Origin: Candidatus Nitronauta litoralis | GTDB taxonomy: Bacteria > Nitrospinota > Nitrospinia > Nitrospinales > Nitrospinaceae | NCBI GenBank assembly: GCA_015698285.1 | Contig: CP048685.1 | Location: forward strand, 2,852,001 to 2,916,000 | Reading direction: 5' to 3' | Length of the DNA stretch: 64,000 bases | In this document: piece by piece, positions 28,038 to 37,674 of the stretch | Layout: each line of letters opens with the position of its first letter | Numbering within the stretch: position 1 is the first letter of the stretch | Program-made: the position numbers and the translations under genes | Notes under the pieces: model-generated | Databases searched by the model: none | Told to the model about the DNA's origin: nothing | The model's input: the letters and a program-made list of their open reading frames with translations, nothing else

Positions 28038-30317
28038 TCAGGCCACTCTTTCCGGGATGTCCTGTGAACTTGAAACCGGAAGTTCGATAATGAAGGTGGT
28101 GCCCCTTGGGTGGTTGTCTCGGACCTGAATTAATCCGTTATGGTCGATAATGATTCGGCTGACAATCGCAAGTCCCAACCCCGTGCCTCGTTTTTTGGTT
28201 GTGAAATGCGGTAAGAACAACTTTTCCCTGTTTTGAGGCTGGATTCCCTTGCCATCGTCGGAAAATTCTATTCGGACTCGCCCGGTATCGGAATGAAGCC
28301 AGGTGTTGATGATGATATTACCTTCTGCAGACAGGGCATCAAGAGCATTATCAAACAGGTTGATGAATACCCGACGAATCTGATCCGGGTCCAGGAACAG
28401 GTTCTGCAGATTAGGATCAAAACGAGTGGTGATGCGTATATTTTTTTCATGTCCTTCGTATAGTCGAATCACATCTTTGATCAATGGGTGTATCGGGGTC
28501 GCCCTGGGGCTTGGTGTCGGCATGCGGGAAAATCTCAGGAATTCATTGAGGAGTTGTTTCATCCCTTCCACTTCCTGGGTGATGATGTCAATACTTTCAT
28601 CAAAGACCTTGGAGAACGTAACCTTGTCCTCATAGTATTTCTTTTTTAGTCGTTGTGTGTTTAGTTGAATCGGGGTTAGCGGGTTTTTGATTTCATGTGC
28701 AATTCCCTGTGCCACTTCCTGCCAGGCAGCTACCTTTTGCGCTTTGATCAGTTGTGTCAGGTCCTCGAACACGATCAACAACCCAAGATATTTTTTGGAG
28801 TGGTCGAGCATAAAATTCAGATTCACAAGCAGATTCAACGGGGCGTCTCCCAAGGTTATTTCAACCTGCTCCTGCATAAGCCTGCTATTTTCCCGACTCA
28901 TCTTTCTGATCATTTGTCGGATAGGGTCGTGAAAGGAGGGTGGAAATGCATCCTTGTAAGTGGAGCCCATGGGATTGTTTTTGGAATACCCCAGAATTCT
29001 TTTCGCAGCATTGTTGAATGTAGTGACAAGCCCTTTCTTGTCGATAGAAATTACTCCGGCACCCACGTTTTCAAGTACCGTTTCAATATAGTTTCGCCGA
29101 CGCTCCAGCTCAAAATTTGTTGATTTTAAATCTTCATTAGCTTGCTCAATCCGCTTTCTGTTTTCCTGCAGCTCACCGGTCATTTGATTGAATGAAGTCA
29201 CGAGTATTCCGATTTCATCCGTGGTGTCGAGTCGAATACGGACGTTAAGGTCACCACTCGCAACGCGCCGCGTACCTTCAGCCAACTGTTGAATGGGGAT
29301 GGTGATTCCACGTGCGAGATAAATTCCAAGCCAGATGGCTGAAAATAAAATCAACAGGGTGATCAGGAGGAATGTGAAATAATAATTGGCACTGACAGGG
29401 AGTTTAAGCAAGCTTTGCTTTTTATATTGCTCAAACATGTTTTGTATATTGCCGATTTTCATCAAAGACGATTTCGGGATTTCAGAGAGGGTCACAATAT
29501 AGCCCCAGACTGTGGACCCATCTTCTACTTTCTGCGTAAGAGGAACCAGGACTGAAAGATAGTTTTCTCCCCTGTAAGAACGAACTTCAGAGATTCTTTC
29601 ATCTCCTGTGCTGGCCCGGATCAAACTCAGAAAATCTTCGGGTTCAGAATTTAATTTAGAATCAGGATGGGTTCTTGCCGCAACCAGTTGCCCGGCATTA
29701 TCGTAAATGAAAAGGGCTCCAAGATTGTAATCCACTACCTTGTTAGCAACGAGTTGATCCAGGTCTACCCGCTTTTCCTGGCGATACAATTGATTTCCGG
29801 TGATCTGTTTTTCCAATTGTTGAGCATGGAAGTGACTCTGTTTTTCTACATAGGAATAATATTCCCGTGCCACTTCCATGGATTGCTGCAGCGAATCTTC
29901 GACCTGAAAACTGAACCAGTTTCCTACGCTGTAGCTGAAAAGCTTACTGGCAACAAAAAACAGGAGAATGGAAGGTACCAGCGCCAGTGTCAGGAACGCG
30001 ACAATCAGTTTTGTCTGGAAACGGGAACCCAGAATGCGGCTTTTTCGTTCGTTGTGGAGTTTGACAAAGTTTCGAACGATCAGGACGATCAGGAGAAACA
30101 GCAGGATCAGGATTATATTGAAAAGCAGCAGAACAGGAATATTGTCCGATATTGAAGAACGTTCCTGTAGCAGATAGACTTCAAGCCCCGTCAGGCCGAC
30201 CAGAGCAAGGAAAATAAGCGCAAGGCGCCATCGTGCGCGTGAACGTTTTTTTCTTATCTCAGCTTCAGTGAGGGTGGTGTTAAACGGATTAGAACTAATT
30301 GAAGGACCGGACGACAT
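28038..30317 (-). CDS. ntrY: NtrY-type sensor histidine kinase
   Basis: 759 residues. Three N-terminal TM helices (about 30-50, 60-82 and 103-125), a periplasmic sensor (130-310) and a fourth TM (315-338). HAMP spans 340-390 and PAS about 415-525. HisKA carries H541 in AHEIKNPLTPIQ. HATPase_c has FINLFDNALDAL, DDGKGI and GTGLGLAIV. This is the NtrY architecture of nitrogen- or redox-responsive systems. The usual partner NtrX is not adjacent, so the kinase is an orphan here. It overlaps the DUF4390 gene by 23 bp. Confidence 0.9.
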   Translation of the reverse strand: MSSGPSISSNPFNTTLTEAEIRKKRSRARWRLALIFLALVGLTGLEVYLLQERSSISDNIPVLLLFNIILILLFLLIVLIVRNFVKLHNERKSRILGSRFQTKLIVAFLTLALVPSILLFFVASKLFSYSVGNWFSFQVEDSLQQSMEVAREYYSYVEKQSHFHAQQLEKQITGNQLYRQEKRVDLDQLVANKVVDYNLGALFIYDNAGQLVAARTHPDSKLNSEPEDFLSLIRASTGDERISEVRSYRGENYLSVLVPLTQKVEDGSTVWGYIVTLSEIPKSSLMKIGNIQNMFEQYKKQSLLKLPVSANYYFTFLLITLLILFSAIWLGIYLARGITIPIQQLAEGTRRVASGDLNVRIRLDTTDEIGILVTSFNQMTGELQENRKRIEQANEDLKSTNFELERRRNYIETVLENVGAGVISIDKKGLVTTFNNAAKRILGYSKNNPMGSTYKDAFPPSFHDPIRQMIRKMSRENSRLMQEQVEITLGDAPLNLLVNLNFMLDHSKKYLGLLIVFEDLTQLIKAQKVAAWQEVAQGIAHEIKNPLTPIQLNTQRLKKKYYEDKVTFSKVFDESIDIITQEVEGMKQLLNEFLRFSRMPTPSPRATPIHPLIKDVIRLYEGHEKNIRITTRFDPNLQNLFLDPDQIRRVFINLFDNALDALSAEGNIIINTWLHSDTGRVRIEFSDDGKGIQPQNREKLFLPHFTTKKRGTGLGLAIVSRIIIDHNGLIQVRDNHPRGTTFIIELPVSSSQDIPERVA

Positions 30318-30981
30318 TCTTTATTCCCCTCGAATCGGTTTCGTTCGGTGAGCTTTTTTCACCTTCATTTGCTTCGATGGAAAACGTCAGGTCAGGATCC
30401 AGTATGAGCGGAGAAGATTCGGCCCAGTCGGTTTCAAATTCATCGAAAGGAACGAAAAACAACAGGTAGTTGAAGGGAAAGCCGAATCCTTCGGCCTCCA
30501 TTTCGGCACGGACTCGCACAAAATATTGTACATCTTCGTCAAGTTTATGAACGGGTGCGAGTGGGATATTCTGTAGTGTCAGCATTAACTCCTGAAAACG
30601 TTTTGGTCTTTTGGTAACGACTTTACGTTTCACTCCCTTACCGTTTGAGGTGAAAGTGTAAACGCCCTTTAAGCTGTCATACTGGACCGTATTCACAACA
30701 GTATTCCTGCTGACGGTTCTGTCTGGCAGAACATCTACTTTTTCAACCAGTTCAACTTCATAGGTGAACGTTAAGGGAACACCGCTTTCCACCGCTTCCA
30801 TGGTACTTTCGGTAAAAGCCTCAATGAGTAACGCATCGACCATAACCAGGCGTTCACTTGCTTTGACACCAATATTCACAATGCCAGGGTCTTCGTCCGC
30901 AAAAGACGGAGTGACGAATATCAGCATACTTGCGAGAAGAGCCAGGCAGATTTTGGATCGGGTTGATTCAGGAGTTTTCAA
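30295..30981 (-). CDS. DUF4390 exported protein
   Basis: About 228 residues. A TTG start at 30981 gives a textbook signal peptide (MKTPESTRSKICLALLASML then FVTPSFA before DEDPG). A longer frame from 31038 would bury this signal. The mature part (about 200 residues) is beta-rich without catalytic motifs. DUF4390 genes typically sit next to ntrY, as here, so a periplasmic accessory role in the kinase signal is a reasonable inference. It overlaps the epimerase by 14 bp and ntrY by 23 bp. Confidence 0.8.
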   Translation of the reverse strand: MKTPESTRSKICLALLASMLIFVTPSFADEDPGIVNIGVKASERLVMVDALLIEAFTESTMEAVESGVPLTFTYEVELVEKVDVLPDRTVSRNTVVNTVQYDSLKGVYTFTSNGKGVKRKVVTKRPKRFQELMLTLQNIPLAPVHKLDEDVQYFVRVRAEMEAEGFGFPFNYLLFFVPFDEFETDWAESSPLILDPDLTFSIEANEGEKSSPNETDSRGIKNVVRSFN

Positions 30982-31882
30982 AGTATCGATATGTTTCAAG
31001 TAAGCCGTCCTTAAGGCTGTGTTCAGATGACCAGCCAAGGTTGTTAAATCGTTTGGGGTTGATGGCGCTTCGTATCAAATCACCCGCTTTAGCAGGTTGA
31101 TAGTCTATTTCCGTCTCTTTTCCGGAGATATCAATAAGGGTTTTGGTCAGCTCGTTTACCGATGTTTCCCGACCGGTTCCTACATTGAAAACCCCTGTAA
31201 TGTTTTCATCCAGAGCCTTTATATTGGCAGAGACCACATCCTGGACAAAAATGAAATCCCGTGTTTGCTCTCCATCTCCAAAAATGATGGGTTGATCTCC
31301 CCTGGCTAACCGGTGGCAGTGGATGGCAACCACCCCCGCTTCCCCCTGGGGGTTTTGTCTTGGGCCAAAAACATTGCTGTACCGCAAAATTACCCGGTCC
31401 AGCCCATGCACATTTTTAAAGAAGTCTAGATAATGTTCAGCGCACAGTTTTGAAATGGCATAAGGACTGTAGGGAGCAGGGGGTGTAGATTCATCAGCCG
31501 ATACACTGTTCAATTCTCCGTAAATTGCGCCCCCCGTTGAGGCAAAGACAACCCTCGCAACTTTAAAAGATATAGCATTTTGGAGTAATTGTAAAGTCCC
31601 GATAATATTGGAGTTAGCGTCCTTATCCGGGTTTTGGACCGACTCCTGAATCGAAATCTGGGCCGCGTGGTGGTTGATGACCTCAATCTTTTCATCACCC
31701 ATGATCTGATAAATATCCGAAGACGTGATATCGACAGGGTAAAAAATTGCGCCTTTTGGGACCAATTCTCTATTTCCGGTAGACAGGTTATCGACTACTA
31801 CCACCTTATGGCCTTCGGCAAGATAGGCATCTGCGACATGTGAACCTATGAACCCTGCGCCCCCTGTGAGCAGGATATTCAT
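30968..31882 (-). CDS. NAD-dependent epimerase/dehydratase (UDP-glucose 4-epimerase-like)
   Basis: 304 residues, extended short-chain dehydrogenase. NAD-binding TGGAGFIGSHVADAYL is at the N-terminus, the active-site YxxxK in SPYAISK, and FASTGGAIYGE supplies the Ser/Thr. RDFIFVQDVV is in the sugar-binding part. Similar to GalE/WbpP-type enzymes that modify nucleotide sugars. Overlaps mutS by 4 bp (ATGA), so it is co-translated in the phoH-ntrY run. Substrate not determined. Confidence 0.88.
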   Translation of the reverse strand: MNILLTGGAGFIGSHVADAYLAEGHKVVVVDNLSTGNRELVPKGAIFYPVDITSSDIYQIMGDEKIEVINHHAAQISIQESVQNPDKDANSNIIGTLQLLQNAISFKVARVVFASTGGAIYGELNSVSADESTPPAPYSPYAISKLCAEHYLDFFKNVHGLDRVILRYSNVFGPRQNPQGEAGVVAIHCHRLARGDQPIIFGDGEQTRDFIFVQDVVSANIKALDENITGVFNVGTGRETSVNELTKTLIDISGKETEIDYQPAKAGDLIRSAINPKRFNNLGWSSEHSLKDGLLETYRYFENS

Positions 31883-34539
31883 GGTTTGTCCATTTTGATG
31901 AGCCGTGTTAATTCGTACAGCTTGTCGAGCGCTTCACGCGGTGTAAGGCTATCCGGGTCCACTTCTTGGATGGCTTTGACAAGAGGAGAGGCAGACTCCT
32001 GGAAGAGACCTAATTGCTGCGGTATTTCTTCATGGGGTCTTTCTTTAAGTCCTCGCTTGGGGAATCCGGCGGCATCGAACTCATTGTTTTCGTGGTTTCC
32101 AAGAATCTCTCTGGCTCGCTGCAGGACCGATTCCGGAAGACCAGCCAGGCGGGCGACCTGAATGCCGTAACTTCTGTCAGCCCCGCCTTCAGCGATTTTG
32201 TGTAGAAAAATGATTTCGTCGTTCCATTCCTTGACCTGAACCTGCCTGTTTTGCACGCCTTGGTGAAGTATCGCCAGTTCGGTCAATTCATGGTAATGCG
32301 TCGCAAATAAGGTCCGGGCCCCAAGCCCATCTGATCCATGCAGATATTCAACAATGGCCCAGGCCAGGCTTAGGCCGTCGAAGGTGCTGGTGCCGCGTCC
32401 GATTTCATCAAGAATGATGAGGCTGCGGGAAGTGGCATTGTTCAGGATATTCGCTGTCTCGTTCATTTCCACCATGAAGGTGGACTGACCTCTAACCAGA
32501 TGGTCCTGCGCTCCCACCCGTGAAAAAATCCGGTCGACCAGCCCCACCTTTGCCGCGTCGGCAGGAACAAAGCAGCCAATCTGAGCCATCAAAGCGATCA
32601 ATGCAATCTGTCTCAAATAGGTAGATTTACCGGCCATGTTGGGGCCAGTGATGATAATCACCTGGTGGTCCTGGCAGTCGAGGTGGCAATCGTTGGGAGT
32701 GAAATTTTGAGAGGGGTCTATTGATTCTACCAGGGGATGCCTTCCATTTTCTATAATGAGTCGGTCGTCGTTATTCATTTGCGGTCGATTGTATCCGCTG
32801 CGGTGGGATAGTTCGGCAAATCCAGCGAGTGCATCGAGTTGACTGATTATCCGGGTCATATCCTGAATGCGTCTGCCTTCAGCAGAGATTTGTTCCCGTA
32901 CTTTCTGGAACAACACTTGTTCCATTTCTTTTATTTTTTCCTCAGCCCCACTGATGTCTTCCTCAAGTTTCTTTAACTCAGGACAGATGAATCGCTCCGC
33001 ATTCACCAGCGATTGTTTGCGGATGTAGTCGTCGGGTACGCGGTCCAGGTTTTTTTTGGTGACCTCAAGAAAGTATCCATAAATTTTGTTGTAGCCGACT
33101 TTAAGCTGGGTAATGCGTGTTCTTTCGCGTTCACGCGATTCAAGAGCGGCGATTTCCTGGTTCCCTGTTCGCGAAACCGTTTTTAATCGGTCAAGTTCCG
33201 GATCCTGGCCTTCTTTTATAATATGCCCGCCCTTGGATGCCAGAGGAGGGTCATCGACAATGAATCGATCAATGATGTCGTGGACTTCCTGCAAGTTATC
33301 CCAATGGTCCAGAAAACTTTTTAAGACAGGAGAGGAAACGGAATCAAGGGTTTGTTGCAGTAAGGGAAAGCGGGCGACGGAGGTTTTCAGGGAAACCAGT
33401 TCGCGTGGATTGCAGGTGACAAGTGAGATGCGGGCCAGCAATCGCTCGAGGTCGAGGACCCCGGACAGGTGCTCCCGGATTTCCTGGCGGAGCATAGGGT
33501 TCTCCGTGAACAAACCCACTTTATCCAGACGCGACTCCACCTGTTCGCAGTGGACAAGAGGTTTTAAAATCCATTCACGAACCGTGCGAGCTCCCATGGG
33601 CGTTAACGTTTGATCAAGCAGCCCCAGCAGAGAGTGTTTTCTTTCACCATTGCTTGAGCGCACCAGTTCGAGACTGTGGACCGTGGCTTCATCCAGTAAC
33701 ATGAAGTCGTCCAGATGAACTGTGGAAATCCGGTTGATGTGTTGGAGCGTAGTTTTTTGAGTTTCAATCAGGTAGTGGATCAGGCCCCCGGCTGCACAAA
33801 TGGCAAGGGGCAGATGACTGCATCCGAAGCCATCCAGAGATTGCGTTTTAAAATGTTCGAGCAAACTGCGTTTGGCTTGTGCGGCGTGAAAGGTCCAACT
33901 CTCCCGGGGACGCCAGTTTTCGCACAAGGTTGATAAAGTGCTCATTCCATTTCCGTTTGACGGCAGAAGTGATTCCGGGCAAATAATTTCCCTGGGCTCC
34001 ATTCGAGCCAGTTCATCCTGCAGGAGATGAAGTGCATCCTTTCCCTCAATTTGTGTGACCTGGAAATGTCCGGTAGAGATATCCACCGAGGCCAGACCGG
34101 TGCCCTTTTCATCCTGATAAATTGAAACAAGGTAGTGATTGTTCTTTGGGTCGAGCAGGTGATCTTCAAGGACGGTTCCCGGTGTAATCACGCGTACGAC
34201 TTCGCGTTTAACAATTCCCTTGGTCTGTTTCGGGTCTTCTACCTGTTCACAGATAGCAATGCTCTGTCCCTTTTTAATGAGCTTGGCAATATAAAGTGCA
34301 GATGAATGGTGGGGGATGCCACACATGGGGATCGGCTGCTCTTTATTTTTATTGCGGCTGGTCAGAGCGATTTCAAGAATAGATGCTGCTTTTTTTGCGT
34401 CCTCAAAAAACATTTCATAAAAATCACCCATCCTGAAGAACAGAATCGAATCGGGATGTTCTCCTTTGATGCTCATGTACTGTTGCATCATAGGTGTATC
34501 TTCAACAGACGAAGACGTCTTGTTTTTGACCTTGCTCAT
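31879..34539 (-). CDS. mutS: DNA mismatch repair protein MutS
   Basis: 886 residues. The N-terminal mismatch-binding domain begins TPMMQQYMSIK and contains the clamp motif FRMGDFYEMFFEDA. The ATPase domain has GPNMAGKSTYLRQ (around residue 631), DEIGRGTSTFDGLSLAWA and ATHYHELTEL. It recognises mismatches and recruits MutL. The order hit-mutS-epimerase with 8-bp and overlapping junctions puts it in the phoH operon. mutL is not in the window. Confidence 0.97.
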   Translation of the reverse strand: MSKVKNKTSSSVEDTPMMQQYMSIKGEHPDSILFFRMGDFYEMFFEDAKKAASILEIALTSRNKNKEQPIPMCGIPHHSSALYIAKLIKKGQSIAICEQVEDPKQTKGIVKREVVRVITPGTVLEDHLLDPKNNHYLVSIYQDEKGTGLASVDISTGHFQVTQIEGKDALHLLQDELARMEPREIICPESLLPSNGNGMSTLSTLCENWRPRESWTFHAAQAKRSLLEHFKTQSLDGFGCSHLPLAICAAGGLIHYLIETQKTTLQHINRISTVHLDDFMLLDEATVHSLELVRSSNGERKHSLLGLLDQTLTPMGARTVREWILKPLVHCEQVESRLDKVGLFTENPMLRQEIREHLSGVLDLERLLARISLVTCNPRELVSLKTSVARFPLLQQTLDSVSSPVLKSFLDHWDNLQEVHDIIDRFIVDDPPLASKGGHIIKEGQDPELDRLKTVSRTGNQEIAALESRERERTRITQLKVGYNKIYGYFLEVTKKNLDRVPDDYIRKQSLVNAERFICPELKKLEEDISGAEEKIKEMEQVLFQKVREQISAEGRRIQDMTRIISQLDALAGFAELSHRSGYNRPQMNNDDRLIIENGRHPLVESIDPSQNFTPNDCHLDCQDHQVIIITGPNMAGKSTYLRQIALIALMAQIGCFVPADAAKVGLVDRIFSRVGAQDHLVRGQSTFMVEMNETANILNNATSRSLIILDEIGRGTSTFDGLSLAWAIVEYLHGSDGLGARTLFATHYHELTELAILHQGVQNRQVQVKEWNDEIIFLHKIAEGGADRSYGIQVARLAGLPESVLQRAREILGNHENNEFDAAGFPKRGLKERPHEEIPQQLGLFQESASPLVKAIQEVDPDSLTPREALDKLYELTRLIKMDKP

Positions 34540-34547
34540 CAGCTTGA

Positions 34548-35036
34548 CTAGAGGGAGAGGTTTTGAAAGTGGGGTTGTAAACGGGAATAGGTGGCTTCGA
34601 GATGCTCAGGGTGAACTTTAGTTTCGCTCAACACGGGCATGAAGTTAGTATCGCCTGCCCAACGGGGAACGATATGGGCATGGATGTGTTCATCAAACCC
34701 TGCCCCCGCGCTTTTTCCAATGTTGTATCCGACATTGAAACCATCGGGGTTGTAAGCTTCCCGAAGTATTTCTACAGTTTTCTGAATCAGCTTTCCGGAC
34801 TCTTCGAGTTCTTCCGGGTTGACCTTGGTGAGGCAGGAAAGATGTCGGTAAGGGGTGACCATCAGGTGACCGTTTGAATACGGGAATGTGTTGATTATGA
34901 TAAAACAAGTTGTACCGCGATAGAGAATCTTGTTCTTGTGATCGTCGTTCTGGGGAGGGAGCGTGCAAAAAATGCATTCACCGGATTTGATACTTTGAAT
35001 GTATTCCATTCTCCATGGAGCCCAGAGGGATTCCAT
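34548..35036 (-). CDS. HIT-family hydrolase
   Basis: 162 residues. The histidine triad is HIHAHIVPRW (around 115-124) with a zinc-type CIFC near residue 21. The N-terminus is LWAPWRMEYI, as in the Ap4A phosphorylase-like/HIT branch. Predicted nucleotidyl hydrolase or transferase acting on dinucleotide polyphosphates. 8 bp upstream of mutS and 30 bp after ybeY. Confidence 0.9.
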   Translation of the reverse strand: MESLWAPWRMEYIQSIKSGECIFCTLPPQNDDHKNKILYRGTTCFIIINTFPYSNGHLMVTPYRHLSCLTKVNPEELEESGKLIQKTVEILREAYNPDGFNVGYNIGKSAGAGFDEHIHAHIVPRWAGDTNFMPVLSETKVHPEHLEATYSRLQPHFQNLSL

Positions 35037-35066
35037 TTCTCAGTTCTTTCCGGGGCAATGCCCCAT

Positions 35067-35534
35067 TCAGAAATTGCTGGTTCCGGAGGGTAGCACTCCG
35101 GGAAACAATTCCAGGAATAAAGTTTTGGTTTTCTTTTTCATAAAAGCCGCATCCTTACGTGACTGTTCATGGTCGTACCCTAAAAGATGTAAAACGCCAT
35201 GAATGATGAGCAACATCAACTCCTGATCGAGAGTCAGGTGATGTTCTTCAGCCTGCTTTTTTGCGGTCTCAGCCGAGAGCACTACGTCACCTAATAGCCG
35301 GTACCCGTTTTCGTCTATTGCATCCTCTTCCTGAGGAAAAGAAAGGACATCGGTTGGTTTGTCCTGCTCCCGGTAATTGTAGTTCAGTTCCCTGATTTTA
35401 ACATCGTTTGTGATCAGTACACTGAGTTCTATTTTTTCAAGTTTTAATGCCTTTAGCACCTTAATTGTTCTGGACTTTACCTGAGCCTTATCCAGCGCTA
35501 TTTTCCTCTGAGCGTTTCTGACCAGTACTTCCAT
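35067..35534 (-). CDS. ybeY: Endoribonuclease YbeY (16S rRNA maturation)
   Basis: 155 residues. The zinc-binding signature HGVLHLLGYDHE is near residue 112-123, with NYREQDKPTDVLSFP and LGDVVLSAET upstream, all diagnostic. YbeY processes the 16S rRNA 3' end and takes part in 70S quality control. It abuts phoH with no gap; the phoH-ybeY pair is widely conserved. Confidence 0.95.
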   Translation of the reverse strand: MEVLVRNAQRKIALDKAQVKSRTIKVLKALKLEKIELSVLITNDVKIRELNYNYREQDKPTDVLSFPQEEDAIDENGYRLLGDVVLSAETAKKQAEEHHLTLDQELMLLIIHGVLHLLGYDHEQSRKDAAFMKKKTKTLFLELFPGVLPSGTSNF

Positions 35535-36575
35535 TTATTCCGGGCGTTTCTCAACCGGCGCAAAACCGGCACCTCTTTGTCCGGAATTGGAACCACTGTC
35601 TTTTCGATCGTAGGCCCGAACGATTTTCTTAACCAGTTCGTGCCGGACAACATCCCTTTCTGTGAACTTGATGACCTTGATCCCTTCGATCCCTTTCAGG
35701 ATTTCATGGGCTTCTATCAGGCCTGACAGGGTACCTCTGGGAAGATCCACCTGGGTGATGTCTCCGGTCACTACCATTTTAGAGCGGAAGCCGAGCCGGG
35801 TGAGGAACATTTTCATTTGTTCCGGAGTTGTGTTTTGCCCTTCGTCAAGAATGATAAATGAATCGTTCAACGTACGGCCCCGCATATAGGCAAGAGGGGC
35901 GATCTCGATATAACCTTCCCGGATCATTTGCTGAACCTGATTGAACTCTACCATGTCATAAAGAGCGTCGTACAATGGCATGAGGTAAGGATTAATTTTT
36001 TCTGATATGTCTCCGGGAAGAAATCCCAGTTTTTCACCAGCTTCTACCGCTGGGCGCGCCAGAATAATGCGCTGAAACTGACGTTTTAGGAAACCTTCCA
36101 CAGCGAGAGCCACAGCGAGATAAGTTTTGCCTGTTCCAGCCGGCCCAACTACCAGTGCGATATCATTTTCACGGATAGCGTGAATTAACTCGCGCTGCCC
36201 TGGAGTTTTAGGTGTGATGTAACCAATCTTTGGGGAAACCGAGATGCGTTCGTTGAACAGGCCAACCAAATCTACATCCGGATCATCAGCCATAAGCCGG
36301 ATAGCGAATTTGATATCGCCATTGACCAGCTGTACCCCCTTTCCCATCAAAGTGTGCAGTTGGACAAGGAGACGGTCGACTGTTTCAACTGCTTTTTCAG
36401 GACCGTTGATCCGGATCTGGTTTTCACGTGTTGTGATACGGACGTCAAATTTTTTTTCGATGGCCTTCAGGTTTGTGTCCTGGGTCCCGAAAATTTCGGG
36501 AATGAACTCATTGGATTCCAGGACCCGTTCCCGGGTGGTGGAAGAGGGTGGTGAGGTTTGGTTTTTAGCAGTCAT
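35535..36575 (-). CDS. PhoH-like ATPase
   Basis: 346 residues. A KH-like N-terminal part (about 25-110) precedes a P-loop ATPase with VGPAGTGKTYLAVA (around 145-155), ILARPAVEAGEKLGFLPGD, FIILDEGQNTTPEQMKMFLT and GDITQVDLPRG. This is the PhoH/YbeZ group linked to RNA metabolism with YbeY. First gene of a seven-gene minus-strand run. The ATG lies only 8 bp after a strong -10 box, so transcripts may be leaderless; there is no Shine-Dalgarno. No internal ATG nearby competes as start. Confidence 0.93.
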   Translation of the reverse strand: MTAKNQTSPPSSTTRERVLESNEFIPEIFGTQDTNLKAIEKKFDVRITTRENQIRINGPEKAVETVDRLLVQLHTLMGKGVQLVNGDIKFAIRLMADDPDVDLVGLFNERISVSPKIGYITPKTPGQRELIHAIRENDIALVVGPAGTGKTYLAVALAVEGFLKRQFQRIILARPAVEAGEKLGFLPGDISEKINPYLMPLYDALYDMVEFNQVQQMIREGYIEIAPLAYMRGRTLNDSFIILDEGQNTTPEQMKMFLTRLGFRSKMVVTGDITQVDLPRGTLSGLIEAHEILKGIEGIKVIKFTERDVVRHELVKKIVRAYDRKDSGSNSGQRGAGFAPVEKRPE

Positions 36576-36583
36576 TTACTGCT

Positions 36584-36613
36584 ATTATAGCGGGCGCGGC
36601 TTTCACTTGTCAA
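36584..36613 (-). promoter_or_regulatory. Near-consensus sigma-70 promoter abutting the phoH start
   Basis: On the minus strand, TTGACA (36608-36613) and TATAAT (36584-36589) are separated by 18 bp; both hexamers match consensus exactly. The phoH ATG is at 36573-36575, so a normal start point 6-8 bp after the -10 falls at or within a base or two of the start codon. Confidence 0.75.
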
Positions 36614-36658
36614 AGCGGGGAATCTTCTAATTTATTTTAAATAAAAGGTTTGAGCGGG

Positions 36659-37222
36659 CTACCAGGAGGGACCTGTGGTGCCTCGGATTAGAGAAAGGAA
36701 TTCCCCCCGGGTTCGAGGATCCTCTTTAAAAAGGCCCAGCATTGAACTTGTGGTGGTGTAGGAATTTTGTTTCTGGACACCGCGCATGGCCATGCAAAGA
36801 TGATGGGCCTCGATCACAACAGCCACCCCTTGTGGGTCCAGAGTTTCCTGCAGGCAGTTGGCGATCTGGGTGGTGAGATTTTCCTGTACCTGCAAGCGGC
36901 GACTGAAAGCATCGACAATCCTGGGGATTTTACTGAGACCAATGATGCGGCCCTTCGGCAGGTAGGCTACCTGGGCTTTCCCAAAAAAAGGCAACATATG
37001 GTGCTCACACAGGCTGTAGAGCTCGATATCCCGGACAATGACCATTTCGTCGGTTTCATGGTTTTCAAACAGGGCATCATTGACGATTTCCTTGATATTG
37101 GTCATGTAGCCGCTGGTTAAAAATTTGAGAGACTTTTGAACCCGTTCCGGCGTGTTCTGCAGGCCTTCCCGGGAAGGGTCTTCTCCAAGTTGCAACAGAA
37201 TATCTCTAATCAAGTCTTTCAC
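36659..37222 (-). CDS. folE: GTP cyclohydrolase I
   Basis: 187 residues. Zinc-binding [20 protein letters not shown] and the later [10 protein letters not shown], plus [20 protein letters not shown], are diagnostic for FolE. It makes 7,8-dihydroneopterin triphosphate, the entry to folate, biopterin and queuosine-type pathways. Overlaps the upstream PTPS gene by 17 bp, so the two are coupled. Confidence 0.96.
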   Translation of the reverse strand: MKDLIRDILLQLGEDPSREGLQNTPERVQKSLKFLTSGYMTNIKEIVNDALFENHETDEMVIVRDIELYSLCEHHMLPFFGKAQVAYLPKGRIIGLSKIPRIVDAFSRRLQVQENLTTQIANCLQETLDPQGVAVVIEAHHLCMAMRGVQKQNSYTTTSSMLGLFKEDPRTRGEFLSLIRGTTGPSW

Positions 37223-37631
37223 AGTGTTCCCCTCGATATATTACAAAGTTGCGTTCGGATTCGAATAATTTGATCTGGTACAGCTTCCCCCCATGTATGT
37301 GAGGCTCAAGAATATCCCAGAATTTTACTGCCAGATTTTCTGCTGTCGGGATGACACCGTTGAGAAAAGAGACATCCACATTCAGGTTCTTGTGGTCCAC
37401 CTTGTCGATGACTTCCTTTTGAACAAGCCCTTTAAGTGACTTTAAATCGAGAACCATCCCAGTATCTTCTGCTACCTCACCACAAACGGTTACTTCGAGA
37501 ACGTAGTTGTGGCCATGCCCGTTCGGGTTGTTGCAAAGCCCAAATATCTCCTGATTTTTTTCATCAGAAAAAGCAGGGTTGTAGAGTCGATGGCTGGCAC
37601 AGAAGTCCAGTTTTTTAGTAATAAATACCAT
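37206..37631 (-). CDS. 6-pyruvoyltetrahydropterin synthase-like protein
   Basis: 141 residues, T-fold. Zinc ligands are in FCASHRL and NGHGHNY. The catalytic Cys in [13 protein letters not shown] matches the animal-type PTPS motif rather than the QueD motif. DHKNLN and [11 protein letters not shown] complete the set. It acts on dihydroneopterin triphosphate made by FolE, whose gene it overlaps. Product may be tetrahydropterin or, less likely, the queuosine precursor. No sepiapterin reductase or quorum of queuosine genes is in the window. Confidence 0.85.
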   Translation of the reverse strand: MVFITKKLDFCASHRLYNPAFSDEKNQEIFGLCNNPNGHGHNYVLEVTVCGEVAEDTGMVLDLKSLKGLVQKEVIDKVDHKNLNVDVSFLNGVIPTAENLAVKFWDILEPHIHGGKLYQIKLFESERNFVIYRGEHCERLD

Positions 37632-37674
37632 GTCAGTTTTTTTGAGTTTGGATTGTTAAACCTGGTGTTCCAGA

